Shown here one piece after another: positions 55,856-64,000 of a stretch of DNA of 64,000 nucleotides; position 1 is the first letter of the stretch; each line of letters opens with the position of its first letter. The stretch comes from Bradyrhizobium sp. NDS-1. Lineage in GTDB: Bacteria; Pseudomonadota; Alphaproteobacteria; Rhizobiales; Xanthobacteraceae. The position numbers and the translations under genes are program-made. The stretch is from positions 2,403,501-2,467,500 of the forward strand of contig NZ_CP136628.1 of assembly GCF_032918005.1 (NCBI RefSeq), given 5' to 3'. The notes below the pieces were generated by a model. It was not told where the DNA came from and searched no databases. It saw only the letters and a list, made by a program, of their open reading frames with translations.

Positions 55856-57505
55856 ATGACCACTGCAAGAGAGACAAGACAGCTGCAAGACCGCGTCGCT
55901 AGCATGTTACGCAAGGTCGAGGAGCTAGAATCCGCGTACGAGACGATCACGGTCGGAGAGCTAGTCTCGAGACGCGCGACAACGCACGGTTCAACGGTGG
56001 CGATCAACGTTTTCGACCGTCATGAGTTTGTCACCTACTCTGAGATGGACCGGCTATCAAACCAATACGCACACGCGCTGCGCGCGTTCGGCGTACGTAA
56101 GGGCGATCGTATTGGCGTGATGCTGTCCAATCGCATCGAATTCCCGATCCTTTGGTTCGCGATTGCGAAGCTCGGGGCGGTGATCGTCCCGATCAACATG
56201 CGTTATACTTCGAGGGAGATCGAATACGTTATTAGCGAAACACAGGCGAGGTATGCCGTTGTCGACGAGTCCGCATGGTCAGTGTTCTCGGCCATGGAGC
56301 CTTGGCCGCCATGTCTTGCTAGGGAACGGGTGATCCCCGTTGAGTCGCATTCCGGTGGAGCGGCGCCCGCTCTCGATCAATTGCTCAAGGGCTTCGACCA
56401 TTCTCCCGTGAAAGAGGATATCCACCCCGACGACTTGTTAAACATTCAATATACCTCGGGCACAACGGGCTTTCCGAAGGGGTGCATGTTGACGCATGAT
56501 TACTGGGGCGTGAGCTCTTATCAGTGGGCGTGTTGGGACGGACAGTCGTACAACACATATTTGTCTGCGCAGCCCTTCTTCTATATTGATCCCCAATGGC
56601 ATCTCCTGAACTCGTATCGCCACGGAGGCACGTTCTACTTAGCACCGCAAGTGAGCTCGAGCCGGTTTATCGGTTGGGTGAAGCAGCACCGCATCGAGTG
56701 GTGTCAGTTCTCCGAGCTGGTGGCGCGCCAAGCTGAGGCAGCCGATGAAGACGGAACGACATGTCTCAAGCAGACTATCAATTGGGGATGGAGTCCAAAT
56801 ACAGTACGCCAGTTTCGGAAACGCTTCCGGGTGCCTACCCAGGACGCTTACGGGATGACGGAAATTGGCTTCGGCACGCGCATGACGAGCGAACTCGACG
56901 ACATGGCCGAGACGGGTTCAGTGGGAATTCCTGTGCCATTTCGCGCGCTACGATTGATGAACGAAGATGGTAGCCTCACGCCCATCGGCAGTGTCGGTGA
57001 GTTGTGGGTGAGCGGCCGCGGGATGTTCAGCGGTTATTGGAATAAGCCGGAGGCAAATGCCGCCTTGTTTGAAGGCAAGTGGTTCAAGACCGGCGATCTG
57101 ATGCGTCGTGATCAACTTGGCTTCTACTGGTTGGTGGGACGCACGAAGGACATGATCCGACGCTCCGGCGAGAATATCGCTGCGCGCGAGGTGGAAGCCG
57201 TTATCCGCGAAATTCCCGAGATTGCCGATGTCGCGGCCGTGCCCGTTTGCGATTCAAAGCGCGGGGAGGAAGTCAAGATCTACGTGGAGCTGAAAGAAGG
57301 TGTCAAATGTTGCGACCTCCTTGTGGAACGCATTCTCGACCATGCTCGTGCCGGTCTTGCCGTATTCAAACTGCCGCGGTATATCGCCTTTATTCCGAAA
57401 CTTCCTAGAACGACTTCCAGCAATAAAGTCCTCAAACGTGAGCTGATAGCCGTGAGCGACCAGATTTCTGGTTCTTACGACGTTGAACGGAAGCGATGGT
57501 GCTGA
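55856..57505 (+). CDS. Acyl-CoA ligase, CaiC-like (AMP-binding)
   Basis: Adenylate-forming ligase that activates a carboxylic acid with ATP and CoA. 549 residues. P-loop motif YTSGTTGFPKGCM near residue 200, the aromatic DAYGMTEIGFG, and the C-terminal hinge TGDLMRRDQLGFYWLVGRTK with the late PRTTSSNKVLKREL containing the catalytic Lys. Its start region (VGELVSRRATTHGSTVAI) and size resemble crotonobetaine/carnitine-CoA ligases. With the CoA-transferase at 51239 and the BKACE/thioesterase genes, a carnitine or related betaine pathway is suggested. Acyl chain specificity cannot be determined from sequence alone. Confidence 0.92.
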   Translation: MTTARETRQLQDRVASMLRKVEELESAYETITVGELVSRRATTHGSTVAINVFDRHEFVTYSEMDRLSNQYAHALRAFGVRKGDRIGVMLSNRIEFPILWFAIAKLGAVIVPINMRYTSREIEYVISETQARYAVVDESAWSVFSAMEPWPPCLARERVIPVESHSGGAAPALDQLLKGFDHSPVKEDIHPDDLLNIQYTSGTTGFPKGCMLTHDYWGVSSYQWACWDGQSYNTYLSAQPFFYIDPQWHLLNSYRHGGTFYLAPQVSSSRFIGWVKQHRIEWCQFSELVARQAEAADEDGTTCLKQTINWGWSPNTVRQFRKRFRVPTQDAYGMTEIGFGTRMTSELDDMAETGSVGIPVPFRALRLMNEDGSLTPIGSVGELWVSGRGMFSGYWNKPEANAALFEGKWFKTGDLMRRDQLGFYWLVGRTKDMIRRSGENIAAREVEAVIREIPEIADVAAVPVCDSKRGEEVKIYVELKEGVKCCDLLVERILDHARAGLAVFKLPRYIAFIPKLPRTTSSNKVLKRELIAVSDQISGSYDVERKRWC

Positions 57506-58001
57506 GGCTTACAACTGTAGCCAATGATAGCGCCATCAGGGACACGACGTCGCTCTCCAAACGCCAGCGCGCTTGCAATTGTTTGGCGAAGAAAGTGTGC
57601 TCGTGAACATCGTGTCCACTTACAACGAACGCGGCTTCGCACACTGAGTTCCGAAGCTGCGGCCGAGCGCTAAGGGCCCTTGAACGCCAGGACACCAGGC
57701 CCAAGGAGCGTCTGCGCAACCACCACCGCAACGCCGTCGTCATCGGCCGGAAGCTCTGCGGGCTTGAGCTGACGGTGCAACGTTACTGCCAGGGGCTTGC
57801 AGCGGAAGCGCCGATGGTGCGGTTCAAGACGTACTAGGCGCACAGCTCCAAGTCGCCTTTAGCAAGCGACTTGTCGAAATCGGCGGCAGCAAGGTTCCTT
57901 GCGAATGTTGGTTGCCACCCTGGGGTGCTCCAGCCAGTATCAGGTTCGCGCCAGAACCGCGCCCACTGGAATGCTCTCGACAGAGCTAGAGCGGATTCTG
58001 A
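57506..58001. other. Non-coding stretch
   Basis: About 500 bases downstream of the ligase gene. A short open piece near 57690-57830 (ERLRNHHRNAVVIGRKL) is not recognised. Confidence 0.3.
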
Positions 58002-58918
58002 TCAGACACGATCGTAACCGGCTGCGTCGAAGAAGTTCAGGCACTTTTGGGCGGGTGAAGGCGGCCAAGGCGAGGGCAATAGCGTTGTCCAAAGCCTCGA
58101 TTGATCTAGCGGCGGCCCTTCGAAGGGCGGCTTTGAGCCTTGCGAAGGCCATTTCGATCGGATTGAGGTCGGGCGAATAAGAGGAGCTAGGGCCCGCGGC
58201 GTCGATTGCGATGCCGACCTCGGCCCGCTTGTGTGCTGCGAGATTGTCCATCATCACGATGTCGCCGGGCCTGAGGGTCGGCACGAGGACTTGCGTCACG
58301 TAAGCCTCGAACGCCGGGCCATCCATGGGGCCATCGAGGACCATCGGCGCAGTCATGCCGGTCCCTCTCAGCGCGCGGACGAAGGTCGTCGTCTTCCAAT
58401 GACAATGTGGGAGCCCTGCGACACAGCGCTGGCCGTAAACGAGCGGCCATAGCGCCGGGCCATCTTGGTCGAGGCTCCCGTCTAGTCGATGTACACCAAC
58501 CAATGGATGCCGATCTCAGCTGAGCTTCTTTCCACGCCACGCGTTCAGCGACCACGTCCGGCCGGCCCTGCTCGCTGGCGCGCGACGGTTTTTTTCGTGA
58601 TGTTGCGGCGATCGAAGAAACGCCAGACTACGCTCGGCACGAAACGCTCGCCGTGGAGTTGAGGAGATGGTCAGCGATCTCGGCCAGCGTCATGTCAGGC
58701 GTAGCCTTGACCAGGGAGAGGATCTCCGCAGCATGACCCTCGATCCGAGCTGAACGTCGGTCTCCGCCCTGCGCTCCCGGCTCACAGGCGCCGGTGCTTC
58801 GCCACTCGCTAACCAGTTCGATCGCTGTCGATGGCGCTACGCCGAACCGGCCGGCGGCGCCCCGACAGCTCATGTCTTGATCTTCCACAGCCCGAATAAC
58901 GCGAAGGCGAAGGTCCAC
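58002..58918 (-). pseudogene. IS630-family transposase pseudogene
   Basis: Nearly full length but broken. The N-terminal helix-turn-helix (MDLRLRVIRAVEDQDMSCRG, VAPSTAIELVSEWRSTG) ends at about 58628. The catalytic part continues in shifted frames: HWKTTTFVRALRGTGMTAPM, GDIVMMDNLAAHK, YSPDLNPIEMAFARLKAALR and a tail equivalent to NFFDAAGYDRV. At least two frameshifts and an in-frame stop. The first catalytic Asp region is damaged. Confidence 0.85.
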
Positions 58919-59945
58919 CAGCCCTCACGGTGAATTACGATTTGCCTCGCAAGGAAATCCTTCCGATTCCGCCAGCTCGAAAATTGCTCTAGCGATTGTT
59001 TTCTCCTACCGAGGACCGAGCTCCAGACCCTGACGTCTTCGCCCAGCCTCGACAGCTTCTTTGAGCCACGGGAGGGACAGATTCCCCTGCCGCGACCACG
59101 ATTAGCTCACTCTGCAGATGACGAGAACCGGTTTACGCGATCATTGAATCCGCCTGAACGGTAATCAGGGTGGTGGATGAGACCAGAGCACGGCGCCCCG
59201 CGAAAATGGCCACCCGAAGGCCGAGAGCGGTAGCTCGGCGGCAAATGCTACGCGGTCCCTCGGCTGATGAGCCTGCGGCCGTACAAAAGCAGGAACGTGT
59301 ATTGCATGCGCGACGGCGACTTAGCTGTATTCAGACAAGCCCTGCTCGAGACGATCGCCGAGACGATCCGCTTCATCCGCGCCGACGGAAGCATCTCAGT
59401 ACCCGGACCGGGATAATCGCCGCTCTTCATAGCTGGGCCCAGACGCGAGGGCGAGACGGCGGTCGGGGACGCTTCGGGGCTCTGGGCGACATCATGCTGA
59501 CATTCGTTTTGGCGAAGTCTCAGCTTCGTGGCGAACGGCTTCCGGAACGACATTACTCCACTTTCTGCAGGCCGCATCTCGCGCCCCAGGCGGTGCGCCC
59601 GGCCCAAATTGTCGCAAACTCGATAGAGGCATTGCTCAAGTTAACCGCCGGGCATCACTCAGCGTCCCATGGGAGCTGGCCGTCCTTTCTGGCCCGCTGC
59701 CAAAGGGCGTATTCACCACTTGGGATTCCCGGCGCCGATACTAGGGCAGCTCCAGCATGTAGGATTCCTATCGCCGTGAATACAACTGTTCCTGGTAGGT
59801 TCGCTGCTGATCGAATTCAGTTATCCAGTGACGCCAATCTCGGCAGCGCATCGCAATTTGCGATTCGAACTCGTTCTTGTGTCCTTGGGATAACGATTGC
59901 CGCGGGAGCAGATGTTTCCGTGGCTTGAAAGCAGGAAGATCTATC
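58919..59945. other. Long stretch without a convincing gene
   Basis: About 1 kb. A short plus-strand frame from 59268 (MSLRPYKSRNVYCMRDGD, about 50 codons) reads like real protein but matches no family I know. The rest appears decayed. The last part holds the ribosome site for the gene at 59946. Confidence 0.35.
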
Positions 59946-60623
59946 ATGAAAGACCCAATCAGTCCGTTAAAGGTGTCACGCTTCCTTCAGCGACATGACG
60001 AAGCTGCAATTGGGAAAGGCATCACGCTTTCCATTGGATTCGACTTCCATGAATATGTCGCGATTACTGAGGCAACTCCAACAAAAGGAAAGACCTCTCC
60101 GGTTTTTCGGCCTGATCGCTCACCGATTATGTTGGGCGAAGGATATTGGGTCATCGGCTTCGACAAGAACAACGAAGTGGCCCTTGTGGCGGCTGCGCGA
60201 CTATATAACCTCTGCCAGGGCAACCTTGCAGAACACCTTCAATCCCTGAGGTTCTTCTACGCAGATCCGACCAAGCATGCACATCCACAGGACTCTTGTA
60301 TTTGCAAGGCGCCAAGCGCCGGAACGATCACGGGGAAAGTCGCGTACCACGGTGACTTTTGGGTGCGCAGAGACTTCAGGGGACAAGGTATGGCAGCCAT
60401 CACGACAGGGATACTACTCGGTGCGTCGCTCGCCATGTGGGCTCCTGATTTTACGTGTGCACTTGCAGGGCGGTGGACAATCGACAAGCGGGTGTATGAT
60501 TGTCCACACTGCGAACCAGGTGGATCGATATTGCGGCTGGTAGCGGAGGGTATTCAAGACGACGATTGGCTTATTTGGAGGACCGGCGAGGAGATGGTGC
60601 GCCAAATCGATCGTCACAACTGA
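59946..60623 (+). CDS. GNAT-like acyltransferase, uncertain
   Basis: 225-residue protein. The segment FWVRRDFRGQGMAAITTGIL has the R-x-x-G-x-A acetyl-CoA-binding pattern of GNAT acyltransferases, preceded by a strand as expected. The N-terminal half (residues 1-90) and the Cys-rich YDCPHCEPGGSI near the end are not typical of well-known subfamilies. A CAGGAAG ribosome site lies before the ATG. No operon partners. It may acylate an amine or amino acid; the assignment is at fold level only. Confidence 0.55.
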   Translation: MKDPISPLKVSRFLQRHDEAAIGKGITLSIGFDFHEYVAITEATPTKGKTSPVFRPDRSPIMLGEGYWVIGFDKNNEVALVAAARLYNLCQGNLAEHLQSLRFFYADPTKHAHPQDSCICKAPSAGTITGKVAYHGDFWVRRDFRGQGMAAITTGILLGASLAMWAPDFTCALAGRWTIDKRVYDCPHCEPGGSILRLVAEGIQDDDWLIWRTGEEMVRQIDRHN

Positions 60624-61582
60624 AGCTCGTTAGCCATGCCTTCGTCATATGCAATGCCGGTCAGCCAGAGTCCGTTTTCGGATACTCACATGGTAGCCGC
60701 CGCTCCGGGCGATGATGAAATCGAGCTCACGCACCAACGAGGCGGCGTGGTATTGGCGATCAGCTCCGGCATTGGCGGGTGAAGTCGCCGGGGAACCGCC
60801 GGCGGAGTTGCGTCTTCCCAAGCAATCGAGCACATCCAATGCTTCCCGGACAAGGCGCTCCGCGCAATGCTAAACCACTCCTCCGCCCCGCGGCACGGCA
60901 TTCCGCCCTCAACCGCGAACTACAATGTCGAACAGAGCCGCTGCGCATGCGTTTGTGACCGGTTGTTTGCCGTCCGAGCGGATCCATTTCTGCAATGCAG
61001 CTCGCGAGAACGGCTTTGCACGCACACAGAGCCACTGGAGGCCGGCTCCGTCTAGTAACCCCTCTCAACCGCGGAGTAGCGATCGCCGATGTCTTGCCCG
61101 GGCGGCCCTGACTGCAATGCGCGTGAGCTGCTGTGGAGCAAGTTTTGTTGCCTGAGTAAGGACCAAAGAGCTGATTGAATATGTACGCCTGATCACCGAA
61201 GTGGGAGAGCCGCGCACGGATTTTTCTAAGCTCAATATGGCGCCTGACCTAATTGTTGATTTGTGGACATGACCTTTGTCTTTCGAACAAAAGCGGGGGG
61301 CAGCAGCCAAATGAATCTCGTGAATTCCCGCCAAACGGCCGGCTCTCGACCTCGGCACATTAGGCCCGACTCTTGCTTAAGGCATCCACAGTCACCTAGA
61401 GAACCTGATGAAGTTGTTCGATCCGTTTAAGACTCTCCGTCGTTACCGGGTAATCCCGAGCAGGCGACACGATAGGCGCACTGGTCAGCTAAGTCGATCC
61501 TCGCTGGAAGGTGCGCGCACAAGCCGCTCAGCGCGGAGAAATAGCAGCGGCTAGCCTGACATCCGCCGATCTTAGGAGTCGA
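60624..61582. other. Non-coding or decayed stretch
   Basis: About 960 bases with only short frames. The end contains AGGAG (61574-61578), the ribosome site of the next gene. Confidence 0.35.
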
Positions 61583-62677
61583 ATGATGAGTTTGAAGTTC
61601 ATTAGCTTCGCTGGAGGGTCTCGCGAGCGCGGAAGGCAACACGGAGAGATAATGCGATCGGAAATCTCGAGGAATGCGGAATTCTATCTGAAGCGTTTCT
61701 GTGCATACGGCACCGATCAGAAAGCCGTCCAATCCGAAGCCGAGTGTTGGCTTTCCTTTGTAGAGAAGCTATCACCGGAGTACGTCGACGAACTGCGAGG
61801 CGTCGCCGAAGCGGCCAATCGGTCTGTGGAAACAGTCACGATGCTCAATATCCGGCATGAAATTTGGCTTCGTCTGATGGCTCGACGAGCTGCTAGTCTG
61901 TCAAACCTAGTTCTCGATGGCTGCACCTCTACTGGATTGATGCCCGAAGCGACGTCGCACGGCGCGGCAATGCTGGCGCAAACAATCGATGGGCAGGCGG
62001 CTGTTTGTGGCACTTTGTTTGTCGGAAAGATGCCGAGAGGCAAGACGGTATCTTGGCTCGGAATTTTCGAAGCTGGCTGCGTGGGTCCTACCGCCGGTCT
62101 AAATGAAGTAGGTATTGGTTTGGTCTGCAATAGCATGCTCACGGCCATTGATGGCAGGGGCCGGATGACCGCACCGTTTAAGCTGAGATCCCGTTCCATT
62201 CTCGAAGCACGAACATTCGATCGTGCCATAAGCGTCATTATCAACACGGACCGTAGCATCTCTATGAATTATCTGATCGGTCACGCCGAGGGTGAAGTGA
62301 TGAGCATTGAAACCTCTCCTAACGCCAAACGGTATCTTTATCCCAAGCGTGGAATAATCACTCACGCAAATCACTTCGAGCCTGGAGGAGTTATCGCTTC
62401 AGAATGGGAGCGCTTTGTACCCGATAGCCCATTTCGATCCCGCAGGTTCGCCCGCCACCTCCGCTCAAAGCTCGGGGCCATCGATGTAGATCACATTTTG
62501 GCAGGTCTAAAAGACCACTTTTCCTATCCGGCATCGATTTGCTGTCATCCTGCTGAGGGTTCTTGGCCAAATAGTACTCTAGCGGCAGTCATTTTGGATC
62601 TGCAGCGGCTTACGTTATTTGCCACCGACGGGCCGCCGTGCGGCGCGCCGCTACAGCGGTTTGGGCTCACGACCTAA
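61583..62677 (+). CDS. C45-family autoproteolytic acyltransferase/amidohydrolase (isopenicillin N acyltransferase family)
   Basis: Ntn hydrolase of the C45 peptidase family, whose best-known member, fungal isopenicillin N acyltransferase (PenDE/IAT), swaps the side chain of penicillins. 364 residues. The N-terminal segment has FAGGSRERGRQHGE, the family opening motif. The self-cleavage site is LDGCTSTGL with Gly113-Cys114, the Cys becoming the nucleophile after cleavage. Then AAMLAQTIDGQ, AGLNEVGIGLVCN, and THANHF near residue 265. The tandem ATG at 61583/61586 follows AGGAG by 4 or 7 bases. Bacterial homologues act on varied amides, so a beta-lactam substrate is not implied. Confidence 0.87.
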   Translation: MMSLKFISFAGGSRERGRQHGEIMRSEISRNAEFYLKRFCAYGTDQKAVQSEAECWLSFVEKLSPEYVDELRGVAEAANRSVETVTMLNIRHEIWLRLMARRAASLSNLVLDGCTSTGLMPEATSHGAAMLAQTIDGQAAVCGTLFVGKMPRGKTVSWLGIFEAGCVGPTAGLNEVGIGLVCNSMLTAIDGRGRMTAPFKLRSRSILEARTFDRAISVIINTDRSISMNYLIGHAEGEVMSIETSPNAKRYLYPKRGIITHANHFEPGGVIASEWERFVPDSPFRSRRFARHLRSKLGAIDVDHILAGLKDHFSYPASICCHPAEGSWPNSTLAAVILDLQRLTLFATDGPPCGAPLQRFGLTT

Positions 62678-63325
62678 AAAGGAGGCTTTTCATAGAGCGG
62701 AGCGATGGTGGGGACTCCCCGCATTCTGAGCCTGACAAGCGAAAAAATTCGAAGTCATGATCGGTCAGTTGGTCAGCGTTTGGCGTAGCCCGGCCGGCTA
62801 GCGGCCGATATTGGATGAGTACGCAAGCAAATCCGAGCAGACGACAATCCCTTCTAAACTCGCGATCCGGCGTGTACTTCCCAGTGATCGCCAACGTGAA
62901 AATCCCAAGTAAGCGAAATTGTGCCGGCGTTGGAGTCGAGATGATGTTCTGCGCCGAATCCCAGAAATTGGCCGAATGTATGCGCGCTCGGACCGGTACT
63001 TCGCGAATGTGGTTCTTCATGAGACGCTAATCTCCCGGCTGGCGGCCCAATTGAGCGCCTTTTGCAAAGGATTAATCGATCCGGTGGCCCTAAACAAATG
63101 GTCCTTTCGCGCAAATAGTTCGAAGGCGAATGTACTCGCTTTGCGGGAAGACACTCATTCAGGACGGGACGCGTTCGGCCGGAGGGCGCGAGCGAGGTCC
63201 CGTTTAGGTGCCCAGCCGGGGTGCGCCGTTAGCCGTGCCGCTCGCCAGTATTCTGCGACTATCGTCGCTCTCGCAACTCGGTCCTTCATCAGTCGATGGA
63301 CGGCGGAATAAACTGGAGTTTTGAT
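62678..63325. other. Non-coding stretch before the amidase
   Basis: About 650 bases without a recognised gene; short frames only. The last part presumably holds the amidase promoter. Confidence 0.35.
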
Positions 63326-64000
63326 GTGCAGGAGCTGATCCGAGATACTGCTTGCGCCGTTGTCGAGAAGCTGAGGAACGGTGAGGTCACGCCACTAGAT
63401 CTCTTGGATGTGCTGGAAGCACGGATTGCAGAGGTCGACGACAAGCTCAACGCGCTGCCAATCTTGTGTTTCGATCGCGCGCGCAAGAACGCTCAGGCGC
63501 TGATGAGGCGGCCTGCCAGCGAGCGCGGTCTCCTGGCCGGTATGCCGGTGCCCATCAAAGATCTGACGGATGTGGTCGGTGTGCGCAACACCTACGGCTC
63601 GCGAATTTTCGCAAATAACGTCCCCGCTCGGTCGGATATCCTCGTTGAGCGCCTCGAAGAGAATGGCGCAGTCATCTATGCTAGGTCGAATACGCCAGAG
63701 TTCGGGGCCGGCGCCAACACCGTCAACGAGATATTCGGGCCAACGCTCAACCCCTGGAACCCGTTGCGCTCTGCCGCCGGATCGTCCGGTGGAGCTGCGG
63801 TCGCCCTTGCCACAGGCATGGCCTGGCTTGCGCATGGCTCGGATATGGGGGGCTCGTTACGAAATCCGGCAAGCTTCTGCAGCGTGGTAGGCCTGCGGCC
63901 CAGCATTGGGCGGGTGGCACATACACCGAAATTCAAGATCGACCGCAATCTCGGTATGCCGGGACCGATGGCACGCAACGTCGAAGATGTTGCCCTGATG
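63326..64000 (+). CDS. Amidase signature family enzyme, 3' end outside window
   Basis: Amidase-signature hydrolase cleaving an amide to acid plus ammonia or amine. 225 residues are visible of a usual ~470. The catalytic triad is present: Lys in PVPIKDLTD, Ser in AGSSGGAAVAL and the nucleophile Ser in GSDMGGSLRNPAS. The GTG at 63326, with CTGGAG 8 bases upstream, agrees with the start of the truncated copy at 28934; an in-frame ATG at 63296 would add 10 residues. The gene runs off the window end. It lies 650 bases after the C45 gene on the same strand; both attack amide bonds. Confidence 0.9.
   Translation, partial: MQELIRDTACAVVEKLRNGEVTPLDLLDVLEARIAEVDDKLNALPILCFDRARKNAQALMRRPASERGLLAGMPVPIKDLTDVVGVRNTYGSRIFANNVPARSDILVERLEENGAVIYARSNTPEFGAGANTVNEIFGPTLNPWNPLRSAAGSSGGAAVALATGMAWLAHGSDMGGSLRNPASFCSVVGLRPSIGRVAHTPKFKIDRNLGMPGPMARNVEDVALM

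Noticed and set aside
1..64000. CRISPR arrays, nod boxes, rRNA or complete tRNA genes
   Set aside because: No regularly spaced repeats and no convincing match to these features was seen by eye; weak sites could be missed without a search tool.

Overview
The window looks like an accessory or symbiosis-type island of an alphaproteobacterium, most likely a rhizobium-like organism (Bradyrhizobium or Mesorhizobium type). This is inferred from gene content and insertion-sequence families; no rRNA, tRNA, nod or nif gene was recognised. Intact catabolic and transport genes sit among many insertion sequences, gene fragments and long non-coding gaps.

Layout. 1-10.7 kb: a thiolase (cut by the window start), a polyamine-type ABC ATPase, three paralogous periplasmic binding proteins, a two-domain RidA protein, an SDR and the tail of a second ATPase. 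11-18.7 kb: mostly decayed DNA (recombinase, IS5, LysR-like and M20 peptidase remnants) around an intact beta-keto acid cleavage enzyme (BKACE)/thioesterase pair and an SDR. 19-28.4 kb: a CmcJ/NvfI-family oxidoreductase, M24 and M20D hydrolases, and a complete ABC import operon (permease, permease, ATPase, binding protein). 28.9-37.2 kb: nested mobile DNA. An IS21 remnant holds an IS66 copy, which holds an intact IS66 with a perfect 8-bp target duplication; next comes a recombinase-in-trio (RIT) element flanked on both sides by IS66 tnpB genes broken at the same codon. 37.3-40 kb: a CmcI-family protein and a KamA-family radical SAM aminomutase. 40-46.4 kb: an IS66 cut by an IS110 element and by a large serine recombinase element. 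46.6-49.6 kb: an alpha-oxoamine synthase-like PLP enzyme and a second BKACE gene with a decayed thioesterase. 50-64 kb: a group II intron RT fragment, a double CaiB/BaiF CoA-transferase, an SDR, a CaiC-like acyl-CoA ligase, an IS630 remnant, a GNAT-like protein, a C45 (penicillin acyltransferase family) enzyme and an amidase cut by the window end.

The intact genes suggest uptake and CoA-linked processing of amino or quaternary-amine compounds (import, hydrolases, CoA ligase, CoA transferase, SDRs, BKACE, thioesterase, thiolase); a carnitine/betaine-like substrate fits best but is unproven. A second theme is that three families known from beta-lactam biosynthesis (CmcI, CmcJ, C45/IAT) occur here outside any recognisable beta-lactam cluster. 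A third is that several genes exist as one intact and one decayed copy, which suggests an old internal duplication or the merging of two related islands.
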